Counted from the first letter of the stretch, positions 33,363 through 41,079 are shown. The stretch: 42,746 nt of DNA from Carboxylicivirga fragile (GCA_025499625.1 JAFMVD010000053.1:1-42746); one strand, 5' to 3'. The notes: generated by a model from the sequence alone, not told the origin. Program-made: numbers and translations.

Positions 33363-33530
33363 TACGAGGATGTCCAAAAACTAAGCTCGCTCATCGAGAT
33401 GATCCCTGAGCTTGTCGAAGGGTGAGTCGAGATGAAATTTGATTGATACTGATTATCACTTCGACATACTTCGGCAAGCTCAGCAAGCCTCAGTGAACGT
33501 ATGCTTTCAGAGTTTTTGGACACCCTCGTA
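33363..33530. mobile_element. MITE-like element with 20-bp terminal inverted repeats
   Basis: TACGAGGATGTCCAAAAACT (33363-33382) is the reverse complement of 33511-33530 with a single mismatch. The 168-bp element has no coding capacity. The ends begin with TA, which could be an IS630/Tc1-type TA target. Inside are the near-palindrome CCCTGAGCTTGTCGAAGGG (33404-33422) and TTCGACATACTTCGGCAAGC followed by TCAG (33460-33483). The element sits between convergent genes. Confidence 0.6.
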
Positions 33531-33549
33531 CTATTTATGTTATTGTATT

Positions 33550-34074
33550 TTAAAAATGAACTGCTAAACCAACTTGTAAATATTGATTTTTTGCATCCTC
33601 TTGCACTTCCATCATACCCCAATGATAACGGGCTTCCAATGACAACATTAGGAAATTAACTCCAATACCAGCAAATACAGGTACATCAGTGGATTTTGCT
33701 TTTTCTTCAACATCTGTTTCAGAAATTTTAAAATTAATACCGGAACCTGCCAAGGCATATAAAGGCCCAACTTTTGCTTTTAAATACAAAGGTACACCAA
33801 CATAGCCCAATTTATAATCACCAAAGCCTTCAACCTTTCCACCCATCTGTGCATATTCCAATCCATAACCGAATTTTAAGAATGGAATAACATCATGCTC
33901 CAAATAACCACCAAGGTAATAAGAACTTAAATTATCAGAATCGCCTCCTGAATATTTCAACATTGCAGATTGCCAACCAGCACGTACGCCGTATGATTTA
34001 TCACCTGCCATTGCGTTTTGACTAGAAAAAAACGCCACAATTAGTATCGCTAATACAAATACATTTTTTCTCAT
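33550..34074 (-). CDS. Outer-membrane beta-barrel protein
   Basis: The 174-residue protein has a signal peptide (VLAILIVAFFSSQNAMA) and then alternating beta-strands with aromatic girdles (FLKFGYGLEYAQMGG, LYLKAKVGPLYALAGSGINF, LSLEARYHWGMMEV) ending in VGLAVHF, with the C-terminal phenylalanine typical of barrels recognised by the BAM complex. The size fits an eight-stranded OmpA/OmpX-like barrel (porin-family OMP_b-brl). Function unknown; it may be structural. It is a single gene next to the DUF4136 lipoprotein in the same direction, with a 110-base gap. Confidence 0.88.
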   Translation of the reverse strand: MRKNVFVLAILIVAFFSSQNAMAGDKSYGVRAGWQSAMLKYSGGDSDNLSSYYLGGYLEHDVIPFLKFGYGLEYAQMGGKVEGFGDYKLGYVGVPLYLKAKVGPLYALAGSGINFKISETDVEEKAKSTDVPVFAGIGVNFLMLSLEARYHWGMMEVQEDAKNQYLQVGLAVHF

Positions 34075-34184
34075 AACTCTGTTTTTGATATTAAAACTTT
34101 AGGAAGTTAAATAATAGCAATAGGAAATTCAAAAAATCAGACAATTAAATCCGATTAAATTATACACATTATAAAATTCTGTAG

Positions 34185-34784
34185 TTATTTAATCTTGCGA
34201 ACTGGATATTTATACATGATTTTCGATATTATCTCATTTACCTCATGCTGGCGTTTGCCCCCTTCATCACTTATGGTACCCATACCAACTCCTTCCCAAA
34301 CCAAAACTTCGTTACGTGCATCGTAAACCGAGATAACCAATGTTCCTGTACGCATGGTTTCCTTATCAACCTTTAGCGTTGTATGATAATGGGTTCCCCA
34401 GCCCCATCCGGGACCGTAACCATAATATCCTCCATAACCATATCCACCCATGCCATAACCGGTACTTACCCCAACTGTAATGTTGGTATTTGACTGTTTC
34501 TGAATATGTGATTGACTCACTACAAAAAGTGAAACGAGCAAATCGTTATCTTCTTTCACCACTTTATGACCTCTTTTTCTGAACTCCATACTTATGGCAT
34601 TCTCTATACGCTCCTTATCAAAGTTTCGTAAAATCTGATCACTATTGTCTGTCCATCCATAAAACTTAACACTCTTATACCCCTTAAAGTCAACGCTCTT
34701 ATCCTTCTCAGTCATAACCTTAACAGAATCACAACTAACCATGGTAATTGCCATAAAAATGACAAGTAGCTTATATTTCATCAT
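34185..34784 (-). CDS. DUF4136 lipoprotein
   Basis: The 199-residue protein begins with a lipoprotein signal (VIFMAITMVSC). The rest fits DUF4136: YKSVKFYGWTDN, an NAISMEFRKRGHKVV segment, a middle loop rich in glycine and tyrosine (between about residues 108 and 131), and GTLVISVYDARNEVLVWEGVG near the end. DUF4136 proteins are common envelope lipoproteins in Bacteroidota with no established role. The Gly/Tyr-rich loop is longer than expected for a simple surface loop. No partner is evident apart from the OMP gene downstream. Confidence 0.88.
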   Translation of the reverse strand: MMKYKLLVIFMAITMVSCDSVKVMTEKDKSVDFKGYKSVKFYGWTDNSDQILRNFDKERIENAISMEFRKRGHKVVKEDNDLLVSLFVVSQSHIQKQSNTNITVGVSTGYGMGGYGYGGYYGYGPGWGWGTHYHTTLKVDKETMRTGTLVISVYDARNEVLVWEGVGMGTISDEGGKRQHEVNEIISKIMYKYPVRKIK

Positions 34785-34872
34785 AAATTAAAATTTCGAT
34801 TTTCTTATTCAAGTGGAAAACTACCAAAAAATATTGTGATTGAGCTAATAATCGTATTGAAAGATTAGAACA

Positions 34873-35640
34873 TTATATACTTATTCTCAAACCTTCATAA
34901 TCCACTTTATCCGAAACCTCACATACATTTCCCAAAGCATTCTTTCCTCGCAATGGAGCAACTGTGTGAGCTCCCAAAACACCATCTGCAAGAGGCATGA
35001 AAAGATCTTCAAGAGAATTTGCTGTATCATTTGATGGTGACATCCATAAGTCAGCACTCTCATCAGTATTGAAAATCAAAGGCATTCTGGGCTCAGCTAA
35101 TTTTGGATTATTATGAATCTGTCGCATTAAATCATTGGCTTTGGTAGTTACAACAGAAAAAGTATTAAGCAACTCTCCAGATTCAACATTTAACCACTGA
35201 TCGTATAAACCACCAAGCACCAATGGCTGCCCATCAAGACGATAAATATAATAAGGATAGGCTTTACCATTGTAGTGGTGATGCTCATAAAAACCGTCGA
35301 TATATACCAGACACCTTTGATTAGCTGCCGCCTTTTTAAAAGAAGGTTTCTCAAAAATAGTTTCAGAACGTGCATTAATCGTTTTATTCCATATTTGATT
35401 TTTCTTGAGTTCATCTTTAGTCCAATATGGCACCAAGCCCCACTGAAAAGGCAGCGGTTCGTAGGGTTTATCGCAGGTATAAATTAAAACCGTGGGGTGA
35501 GTAAAACCAGAAGCATGATGGTGATCATTGTCCAAATATGGTTTTAATTCTTTTTCAAGTTCTGCAATCCATGCTTCGTTATTATAATGCTTTGCCCTCT
35601 TTAGTTGAGTTTCTAATTTCGATTTAATATCATAACACAT
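34873..35640 (-). CDS. SOS response-associated peptidase family protein (SRAP, YedK/HMCES-like)
   Basis: SRAP proteins shield abasic sites in single-stranded DNA by forming a covalent thiazolidine link through the catalytic Cys2. Here residue 2 is Cys (MCYD), and the asparagine of NARSE and the glutamate of DGFYEH fit the remaining active-site residues. The histidine of QIHNN fits the fourth, but about seven residues lie between it and the RMPL motif, longer than in E. coli YedK (HxRMP). The length (255) is typical. No LexA-like box was seen. It starts 41 bases downstream of the GNAT-like gene and may be co-transcribed with it. Confidence 0.93.
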   Translation of the reverse strand: MCYDIKSKLETQLKRAKHYNNEAWIAELEKELKPYLDNDHHHASGFTHPTVLIYTCDKPYEPLPFQWGLVPYWTKDELKKNQIWNKTINARSETIFEKPSFKKAAANQRCLVYIDGFYEHHHYNGKAYPYYIYRLDGQPLVLGGLYDQWLNVESGELLNTFSVVTTKANDLMRQIHNNPKLAEPRMPLIFNTDESADLWMSPSNDTANSLEDLFMPLADGVLGAHTVAPLRGKNALGNVCEVSDKVDYEGLRISI

Positions 35641-35681
35641 AAGCTATAATTTTAAGGTCAATAGACAGCCGTCAATACTTC

Positions 35682-36815
35682 TTACTCACTTGTCAATGCT
35701 TTCTGAAAAATACGATATTCTTTGTAAAGATGATGATTATCTAATCGCTCAATCTCGCGACGCATTTTATAATTATCACGCATTATCAAATGGCTATCCA
35801 TGGATGTAAAGCCACTTTTTAAAGCAGATTTGATTAATCGATAACCAAGTATTGCATCCAAACCTTTATTTCTACGATCCTCGGAAATAGCACCCAATAA
35901 TAGCACCAGTCGCTTTGAGCTTCGATTAGCCTTAAGTATGTGATACCAACCGCTAGGAAATAAATAACCTTTTGATTTTCGTATGCCCTCACTTAAATCA
36001 GCCATTGCAATTACAAAAGCCACTACTTCACCATCAGCTCCAGTGATTATTTTTATTAAGTGCGGATTTAATAATGGTAAATATCGATTGGCAAATTCAT
36101 GCACTTCTTGATCGCTTAATGCCGAAAAGCCATAGATATTCTTGTATGTTTCATTGATCAAACGAAAAACGGAAGGGATGAACGGTTTTATCGAACGAAT
36201 ACTTTTAAATTCATGAACTGTAATAGAATTGTATTTCTCCACTCTTTGCGCAAGTGGCTTGTAGCGTGTAATTAGCTTAGTGGTCAACGGCACTTCATAT
36301 TGACATAAATCCACATGTGGCTGATAGTTGAATTGACTTACATATTCAACCATGTATGGATAATTACAATTGGTTACCATCATTGTAGGCGCATCAAAAC
36401 CCTTAATGACAAAACCTTGCGGATCCTTATCAGAAAATCCCATAGGTCCAATAATTTGATCGCATTTTCGTTCCGCTCCCCATTCTTCTATTGCATTAAT
36501 AAGCTCTCCAAATACCGACTCATCGTCAATGCATTCCATAAAGGCAAATCGAACTGTATTTAACTTATGAATGACATTATACTTATGCGGAACAATGCCC
36601 ATGATGCGCCCCACAGGCTTTTTGCCCCTATACGCAATTAATAAAATTGTATCACAATGTTTGAACGAGGCATTCTTGTCTTTCGAAAAGAGTTTCCACT
36701 CATCCGTGTACAGATTAGGCAACCAATTGCTATGCCCCTTATGTATCTTTGCAGGCAAGCGAATAAATGTCTTCAGCTCTTTTTTTGAAACAACTTCTTT
36801 AACGCTCAATTCCAT
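35682..36815 (-). CDS. GNAT-fold acyltransferase, possible ceramide/sulfonolipid N-acyltransferase
   Basis: The 377-residue soluble protein has no signal peptide. Its C-terminal half shows the GNAT core, including the acyl-CoA-binding region LLGAISEDRRNKGLDAILGYRLIKSA. The N-terminal half has the conserved FIRLPAKIHKGHSNWLP, GPMGFSDKDPQGFVIKGF and MMVTNCNYPYM segments of a widespread family that is usually left as hypothetical or GNAT family. A bacterial ceramide synthase (bCerS) has been assigned within GNAT-like proteins in other bacteria; membership here is a hypothesis. The gene follows the AUR1-like PAP2 gene after 10 bases, consistent with a lipid role. The ATG at 36815 is used; the TTG one codon earlier is not. 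Confidence 0.75.
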   Translation of the reverse strand: MELSVKEVVSKKELKTFIRLPAKIHKGHSNWLPNLYTDEWKLFSKDKNASFKHCDTILLIAYRGKKPVGRIMGIVPHKYNVIHKLNTVRFAFMECIDDESVFGELINAIEEWGAERKCDQIIGPMGFSDKDPQGFVIKGFDAPTMMVTNCNYPYMVEYVSQFNYQPHVDLCQYEVPLTTKLITRYKPLAQRVEKYNSITVHEFKSIRSIKPFIPSVFRLINETYKNIYGFSALSDQEVHEFANRYLPLLNPHLIKIITGADGEVVAFVIAMADLSEGIRKSKGYLFPSGWYHILKANRSSKRLVLLLGAISEDRRNKGLDAILGYRLIKSALKSGFTSMDSHLIMRDNYKMRREIERLDNHHLYKEYRIFQKALTSE

Positions 36816-36825
36816 CAACTTGGTT

Positions 36826-37683
36826 CTATTGTAGTTTTAATTTGGAGTAAATATAAGAGGAAAGTTTTAAAATTAACGGTGCACTTATTAGTCCAGCAAA
36901 TACGTCAACTGCATAATGCGCCTTAATATAAACGGTAGAAAAACATAGGATTATTACAAATGGTAATAGTATCCAAAAAAGCATCAATTTATGTTTGCTT
37001 AGAATAAGCAAAATAATAACTGAAACTCCAACATGCGAGCTCGGGAAAGCAGCAGTGGGTGCCTCTCCCAATAATTGTATTTGTTTTACTAAAAAAGCAA
37101 ATACACCTTTCGCTTCTATTTGGTTGTGTGGAAAGGCATAAAAATACTGTGGCCCTTCGGCAGGCATAAGAATAAATAGCACATAATATAAAAAGAAGGA
37201 TGTCAGGATAATAAAACTAACTTTTTCAAAATGTACTTTTCTGTTTACCCAAACCACAACAAATGTTGCCAAAGGCATCAAGTAATATGAGAAATATCCC
37301 ATAAACATCAATTCACTAAAAAGCCCATGATTTAAGACCTTTGAAAACAACAATGCGGGTTGAAAACCAAACATCCACATATCAGCCATATCGAGATAGG
37401 AATCCCATTTTGCAAACAATAAGGTATTTAAGTGGGCTGTTTCGGTATAAAAGCTTCCGAGCAAAAAGTAAACTAATAAAGCATCAATTAAACTTATCTG
37501 TGCCCTGAATCTGGTTTTCAGTAACAGTGTGCGAAATAATATAAATATTAACACGATAAGGCGCGGCCGCCAAAAAATCAATGTTTGAAGGTATTTTACA
37601 TCCCAAATGGCACATAAAACAAGAGTAAATAAGAGATAAAATAAAACAACAATCCAGATGGATGAAAGCTTTAATCTGGGCAT
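36826..37683 (-). CDS. PAP2 / AUR1-like phosphatidic or phosphosphingolipid transferase
   Basis: The 285-residue membrane protein has about seven hydrophobic segments and the PAP2 catalytic motifs: PSSH at 214-217 and His256/Asp260 in KAHYAVD. The usual SR before the third motif is ST here, and MPAEGP occurs between helices, as in inositol-phosphorylceramide synthase (AUR1/PAP2_3) relatives. Such enzymes transfer a phosphoalcohol headgroup between lipids or remove phosphate. The downstream GNAT-like gene is in the same operon. Whether the substrate is a sphingolipid, phosphatidylinositol or undecaprenyl pyrophosphate cannot be decided from the sequence. Confidence 0.85.
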   Translation of the reverse strand: MPRLKLSSIWIVVLFYLLFTLVLCAIWDVKYLQTLIFWRPRLIVLIFILFRTLLLKTRFRAQISLIDALLVYFLLGSFYTETAHLNTLLFAKWDSYLDMADMWMFGFQPALLFSKVLNHGLFSELMFMGYFSYYLMPLATFVVVWVNRKVHFEKVSFIILTSFFLYYVLFILMPAEGPQYFYAFPHNQIEAKGVFAFLVKQIQLLGEAPTAAFPSSHVGVSVIILLILSKHKLMLFWILLPFVIILCFSTVYIKAHYAVDVFAGLISAPLILKLSSYIYSKLKLQ

Positions 37684-37708
37684 ATTAATAACGATTGAGT
37701 GATATTTT

Positions 37709-37716
37709 CAAAAATA
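37709..37716 (-). promoter_or_regulatory. -7 promoter box of the PAP2/GNAT operon
   Basis: The minus strand reads TATTTTTG, an exact TAnnTTTG match, 25 bases upstream of the ATG at 37683. Confidence 0.5.
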
Positions 37717-37793
37717 GTTTATTTTTTATTCATTCAATATTATTAATTAAACAGACGTATTAACGATGATCACCTTCCACAGTTAATTTTAAT

Positions 37794-37801
37794 TATCTTT
37801 G
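37794..37801 (+). promoter_or_regulatory. -7 promoter box of the CvfB-like gene
   Basis: TATCTTTG is an exact match to TAnnTTTG, 18 bases before the ATG at 37820, giving a leader of about 13 nt. Confidence 0.55.
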
Positions 37802-37819
37802 CATTCTAAAATTTGATAA

Positions 37820-38653
37820 ATGATAGGTAGATACAACAAGCTTCGAGTTGTTAAAGAAGTTGATTTTGGTCTTTATTTAGATGGTGGAGAAGAATATGGC
37901 GAAATACTTTTACCCACTCGATACGTTCCGGTAAACATTTCTGTTGATGATGAATTGGAAGTTTTTATCTACCTCGATTCTGAAGATCGTGTTATAGCAA
38001 CCACTGAGCAACCCAACGCCTGTGTCGATGAATTTGCCTTCATGGAAGTGAAATCGGTAAACAAGATTGGCGCCTTCCTTGATTGGGGATTAATGAAGGA
38101 TTTGCTGGTTCCATTTAGCGAGCAAGATGAAAAAATGATTGAGGGCCAATCATACGCCGTATATGTATATGTGGACGATGCAAGTAAACGCATTGTAGCT
38201 ACATCGAAACTTTACACGGTTTTAAATAACATCTTACCTGAGTATGAAAAAGGTCAGGAAGTTGACTTATTCGTTTATGACAAAGCTGACATTGGCTACA
38301 AAGTAGTGGTCAACAACCTGCACACTGGCATGCTGTATCACAACCAAATATTTCAACCCATCAAACTTGGCGATCGATTTAAAGGCTATGTTCAAAACGT
38401 GCGTGAAGATGATAAGGTTGACGTATCACTTCGCCGAACAGGGGTTGAAGGCATAGAAGGACATGCTGCCGAAGTTTTAGAGATATTAAAGGCTAAAGGA
38501 GGCTCAATGGACGTTTCAGACAAAAGTGCAGCTGAATATATTTACAAAGTGTTTTCAATGAGTAAAAAGAGCTTTAAAAGAGCTATTGGCACGCTTTACA
38601 AGCAACGCATCATCACCATTGAAGATGATGGAATACGATTAACTCAAGAATAA
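37820..38653 (+). CDS. CvfB-like S1 RNA-binding protein
   Basis: The 277-residue protein resembles the CvfB/YitL family, with three or four S1-like modules and a C-terminal winged helix. S1-type strands are seen at residues 5-60 (LRVVKEVDFGLYLDGG), 68-130 (VNKIGAFLDWGLMKDLLVPFSEQ) and about 150-212 (GYVQNVREDDKVDVSLR); the last 65 residues (SAAEYIYKVFSMSKKSFKRAIG to ITIEDDGIRL) fit a winged helix. CvfB binds RNA and in firmicutes affects virulence-factor expression. The gene is monocistronic, with a hairpin terminator facing the convergent PhnA-like gene. Confidence 0.92.
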   Translation: MIGRYNKLRVVKEVDFGLYLDGGEEYGEILLPTRYVPVNISVDDELEVFIYLDSEDRVIATTEQPNACVDEFAFMEVKSVNKIGAFLDWGLMKDLLVPFSEQDEKMIEGQSYAVYVYVDDASKRIVATSKLYTVLNNILPEYEKGQEVDLFVYDKADIGYKVVVNNLHTGMLYHNQIFQPIKLGDRFKGYVQNVREDDKVDVSLRRTGVEGIEGHAAEVLEILKAKGGSMDVSDKSAAEYIYKVFSMSKKSFKRAIGTLYKQRIITIEDDGIRLTQE

Positions 38654-38659
38654 TATTAC

Positions 38660-38701
38660 GGATCGCATCTTTTGGTATTAAATCCAATGAAGATGCGATC
38701 C
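38660..38701. terminator. Bidirectional terminator between cvfB-like and PhnA-like genes
   Basis: A perfect 12-bp stem GGATCGCATCTT (38660-38671) against AAGATGCGATCC (38690-38701) with an 18-nt loop lies between convergent stops (38653 and 38708). Confidence 0.65.
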
Positions 38702-38707
38702 TTAACA

Positions 38708-39286
38708 TTAGTTCTTCTTTACATACTTAGTTAAGATATAAATGTGCTGACCATTTACTTTTCCTTCGATGTGCTCAGGATCGTTATGAGAGAGAATGAT
38801 GTTACGCACTGCCATGCCACGCTTAGCTGTAAAACCGGCACCTTTTACGTTTAAGTCCTTTATTAAAACAACATTATCACCTGCTTTCAATTCAGCTCCA
38901 TTACTATCAATGTATTTTAATACCTCATCATCATCTAATCCATCGCCATCGGCTTTAGCCCATATCAAGGTATCATCATCCAAATAGAGCATATCTAATA
39001 AATCCTGTGGCCAACCTTCGGCACGTAAGCGATTCAACATGCGCCAAGCCATAACCTGAACTGCAGGCTCCGCACTCCACATACTATCGTTCAGACAACG
39101 CCAATGATTTGCATCAACAGTAGAATGGTCTTCAATTTGCCCTTTACATGTTGCACATACCAACACACATTTATCAGCCGTAATTTCTTCCACTGGCGGA
39201 ACAGCGTAAACACTTAGTTCATCACCTGAACCACATAATTCACACTTCGAACCACTACGCGTCTGTATTGCTTTTTCTATATTCAT
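38708..39286 (-). CDS. PhnA-like (YjdM) zinc-ribbon protein
   Basis: The 192-residue protein has an N-terminal zinc ribbon (CELCG, then VCATC about 25 residues later), a middle tryptophan-containing helix region and a C-terminal PhnA domain with DSNGAELKAGDNVVLIKDLNVKGAGFTAKRGMAV. E. coli YjdM was once called PhnA and linked to alkylphosphonate use, but its reaction is not established. Annotation pipelines call it PhnA family. A -7 box (TAACTTTG, 39315-39322) lies 29 bases upstream. Confidence 0.92.
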   Translation of the reverse strand: MNIEKAIQTRSGSKCELCGSGDELSVYAVPPVEEITADKCVLVCATCKGQIEDHSTVDANHWRCLNDSMWSAEPAVQVMAWRMLNRLRAEGWPQDLLDMLYLDDDTLIWAKADGDGLDDDEVLKYIDSNGAELKAGDNVVLIKDLNVKGAGFTAKRGMAVRNIILSHNDPEHIEGKVNGQHIYILTKYVKKN

Positions 39287-39314
39287 TTTTATCTTTTTAT
39301 CTAAAACAAGATTA

Positions 39315-39322
39315 CAAAGTTA
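39315..39322 (-). promoter_or_regulatory. -7 promoter box of the PhnA-like gene
   Basis: The minus strand reads TAACTTTG, an exact TAnnTTTG match, with a leader of about 22 nt to the ATG at 39286. Confidence 0.55.
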
Positions 39323-39401
39323 GCTATGTAACTGAGATAATACTTGCGTATCACTAACTTTTATTCAATATTTAGAGTCACAAATCATTACATTTTTTTG
39401 T

Positions 39402-39542
39402 ATGGCCATCAACCTAAATACTTATTCAATATGGGAATTCACTCCGGCAAGCGATGATGTTGTTGACCGTCCGATACCAGGCAATCCAGATACAGAATAT
39501 GCACCACAACGACCAACACCTGGCGGACCTAATCCTGAATAA
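39402..39542 (+). CDS. Small proline-rich ORF (46 codons)
   Basis: ATG 39402 to TAA 39540-39542 encodes a 46-residue acidic protein whose second half is proline-rich (DRPIPGNPDTEYAP, then QRPTPGGPNPE). No signal peptide is visible. It lies in a spacer between two minus-strand genes and is followed 45 bases later by an intrinsic terminator on the same strand (39587-39611), which suggests a real short transcript. A CATTTTTTTG sequence precedes the ATG, but no exact -7 box was found. Alternatives are a peptide precursor, a toxin-like or regulatory small protein, or an RNA whose frame is coincidental. I do not recognise a family. Confidence 0.5.
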   Translation: MAINLNTYSIWEFTPASDDVVDRPIPGNPDTEYAPQRPTPGGPNPE

Positions 39543-39586
39543 TATTCATGATTGCTTTGTTAAGCTGAATGCACAAGTTGCATGCT

Positions 39587-39611
39587 ACCCGGTTTATTAA
39601 AACCGGGTTTT
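39587..39611 (+). terminator. Intrinsic terminator after the small proline-rich ORF
   Basis: ACCCGGTT (39587-39594) pairs with AACCGGGT (39601-39608) around a 6-nt loop and is followed by TTT. On the plus strand the gene upstream is the 46-codon ORF. Confidence 0.7.
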
Positions 39612-39618
39612 GCTGTAT

Positions 39619-39640
39619 AAAAAAAGCCCACCAATAGGCG
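39619..39640 (-). terminator. Terminator of the cysteate synthase gene
   Basis: On the minus strand GCCTA and TGGGC pair around TTGG and run into a TTTTTTT tract. It lies 32 bases after the stop of the cysteate synthase gene. Confidence 0.5.
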
Positions 39641-39671
39641 AGCATTAAATATCGTTATAGCAAGAATATAT

Positions 39672-40958
39672 TTAAAATAGCTTATCTAAAACAGTCTTTA
39701 CTGATTGTACAGAAGGATCTATATCAAACACATGTGAAGGTTTCAAGTATACAATTTCTTTTTCATGTTTAAAGCGTTGCTCTCCTCCACCTGTAATATT
39801 TAACATGATGCAGTCATCTTTTTGAACAAGCCCTTCTTTAACGGCATTAATTAAAGTAGCCGTTGCAACTGCAGCAGCAGGATGAATGTCGTTTCCTTCT
39901 ACCTCTTCAAATACGCGAGCAGCCTCTTTTGCCTCTTCATTGGTAGCGACCAACACATCACCTCCAGCTTCTGTCATTGCATCAAACAGACCTCCCGTAA
40001 CAGAATAAGGTGGTTTACGGTTTGATAATACCTTGGCATCAATTTCTTCCACTTGCTTACGCGCCACGTCATCATCCAATGGCAACAATGGTCGTGAGTT
40101 AGCTTTCCAGGCATCATGAATTGGTAAAAATGGTACATTCTGCGAAACCATCAATTTCATGAAATTTTTTCCAAATCGCCCATCCTCAATCAAACGTTTG
40201 TTAGCTTCCCAGGCTGCAATGGCTCCTGTGCCACTACCTACAGCCTGAAAATAATAATCAGGAATCTGACCAATGTGCGTTACTGCCGACAAAGTAGTAG
40301 TTGCCATACCATCACGACGGGCTACATTTTTAGCTCCTCCTTCGGGTATAAAACCATCCAACTGACATGCAATATTTGATAAGTGAATGGCATCGAAATA
40401 ATCGCTACCCGACTTTGTTACAATAAGGCGAACATTGTCTTTGATTGGTTCGTCAAACCAAAGCGCATCGATATTATCTTCGGGTACACATAATAGCAAT
40501 GGGATATTATTATCGGAACAAACACGAGCAAAGGCACGAGCTGTATTACCAGCAGATGCAACCACCAAAACGGTTTCGCCATCAAGGTTTAAACGCCCGC
40601 CCACCGAATAAGCTTCGGTTTCTTTAAATGAACAAGTTCTGAAATTTGCCCCTTTCTCAGGCCAATATCCACTGAAAGTGATATATAAGTTTGATAAACC
40701 AAGACATTTTGCTAAACCTTCACTCTTGTATGTAACAGGTGCAGATGAGCCATCCAACATTTTCTGAACAGGCAACCAATCGGCAAAGCGAAAAACGCCA
40801 TAGGAATCGTCTTTGACTTCAATTTGCTTTTTAGGATAAATAGCACGAATAAGTGTACATTCATTTGGAGCATCTAGGGTCCACCCTTGGTCTTCAAATT
40901 GCTTTCCACTTTCAACTGATTCTAGTATATATTGCGTTGGCTTTATTTGTTTGCTCAT
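39672..40958 (-). CDS. Cysteate synthase (PLP enzyme, threonine-synthase-like)
   Basis: The 428-residue PLP-dependent protein is threonine-synthase-like, but its segments FADWLPVQKML, PVTYKSEGLAKCLGLSNLY, FSGYWPEKGANFRTCSFKE, FIPEGGAKNVARRDGM, YYFQAVGSGTGAI and RKPPYSVTGGLFDA match the cysteate synthase family (O-phospho-L-serine + sulfite to L-cysteate + phosphate), known first from methanogens for coenzyme M and used in Bacteroidota to start sulfonolipid (capnine) synthesis. The PLP lysine is K112 (SFKE), and the phosphate loop is ASAGNTARA. True threonine synthase is a weaker alternative. The frame extends to 41030, but ATG 40958 is supported by a -7 box at 40982-40989. Confidence 0.85.
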   Translation of the reverse strand: MSKQIKPTQYILESVESGKQFEDQGWTLDAPNECTLIRAIYPKKQIEVKDDSYGVFRFADWLPVQKMLDGSSAPVTYKSEGLAKCLGLSNLYITFSGYWPEKGANFRTCSFKETEAYSVGGRLNLDGETVLVVASAGNTARAFARVCSDNNIPLLLCVPEDNIDALWFDEPIKDNVRLIVTKSGSDYFDAIHLSNIACQLDGFIPEGGAKNVARRDGMATTTLSAVTHIGQIPDYYFQAVGSGTGAIAAWEANKRLIEDGRFGKNFMKLMVSQNVPFLPIHDAWKANSRPLLPLDDDVARKQVEEIDAKVLSNRKPPYSVTGGLFDAMTEAGGDVLVATNEEAKEAARVFEEVEGNDIHPAAAVATATLINAVKEGLVQKDDCIMLNITGGGEQRFKHEKEIVYLKPSHVFDIDPSVQSVKTVLDKLF

Positions 40959-40981
40959 AGTAATAATTGATGTTTGCTGTA

Positions 40982-40989
40982 CAAAAATA
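40982..40989 (-). promoter_or_regulatory. -7 promoter box of the cysteate synthase gene
   Basis: The minus strand reads TATTTTTG, an exact TAnnTTTG match, about 23 bases before the ATG at 40958. The longer frame would begin upstream of it. Confidence 0.55.
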
Positions 40990-41051
40990 GATTTTTTGAA
41001 CGTGATACGAAATCCAAATTTAGAAAACATTGTATTTCGATAGAAAAAACA

Positions 41052-41079
41052 AAAGGCTGCCCTGGAGAGAACAGCCTTT
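41052..41079 (-). terminator. Terminator of the FN3/T9SS gene
   Basis: AAAGGCTG (41052-41059) pairs with CAGCCTTT (41072-41079) with a 12-nt loop; on the minus strand it runs into TTTGTTTTTTC. It lies 7 bases after the stop codon of the FN3/T9SS gene. Confidence 0.7.

Noticed and set aside
33251-33622. 123-codon minus-strand frame over the end of the symporter gene
   Set aside because: It crosses the MITE-like element and overlaps two well-supported genes in other frames.
39323-39660. tRNA or riboswitch in the spacer upstream of the cysteate synthase 3' end
   Set aside because: No cloverleaf or known aptamer pattern was found; only the small ORF and two hairpin terminators are visible.
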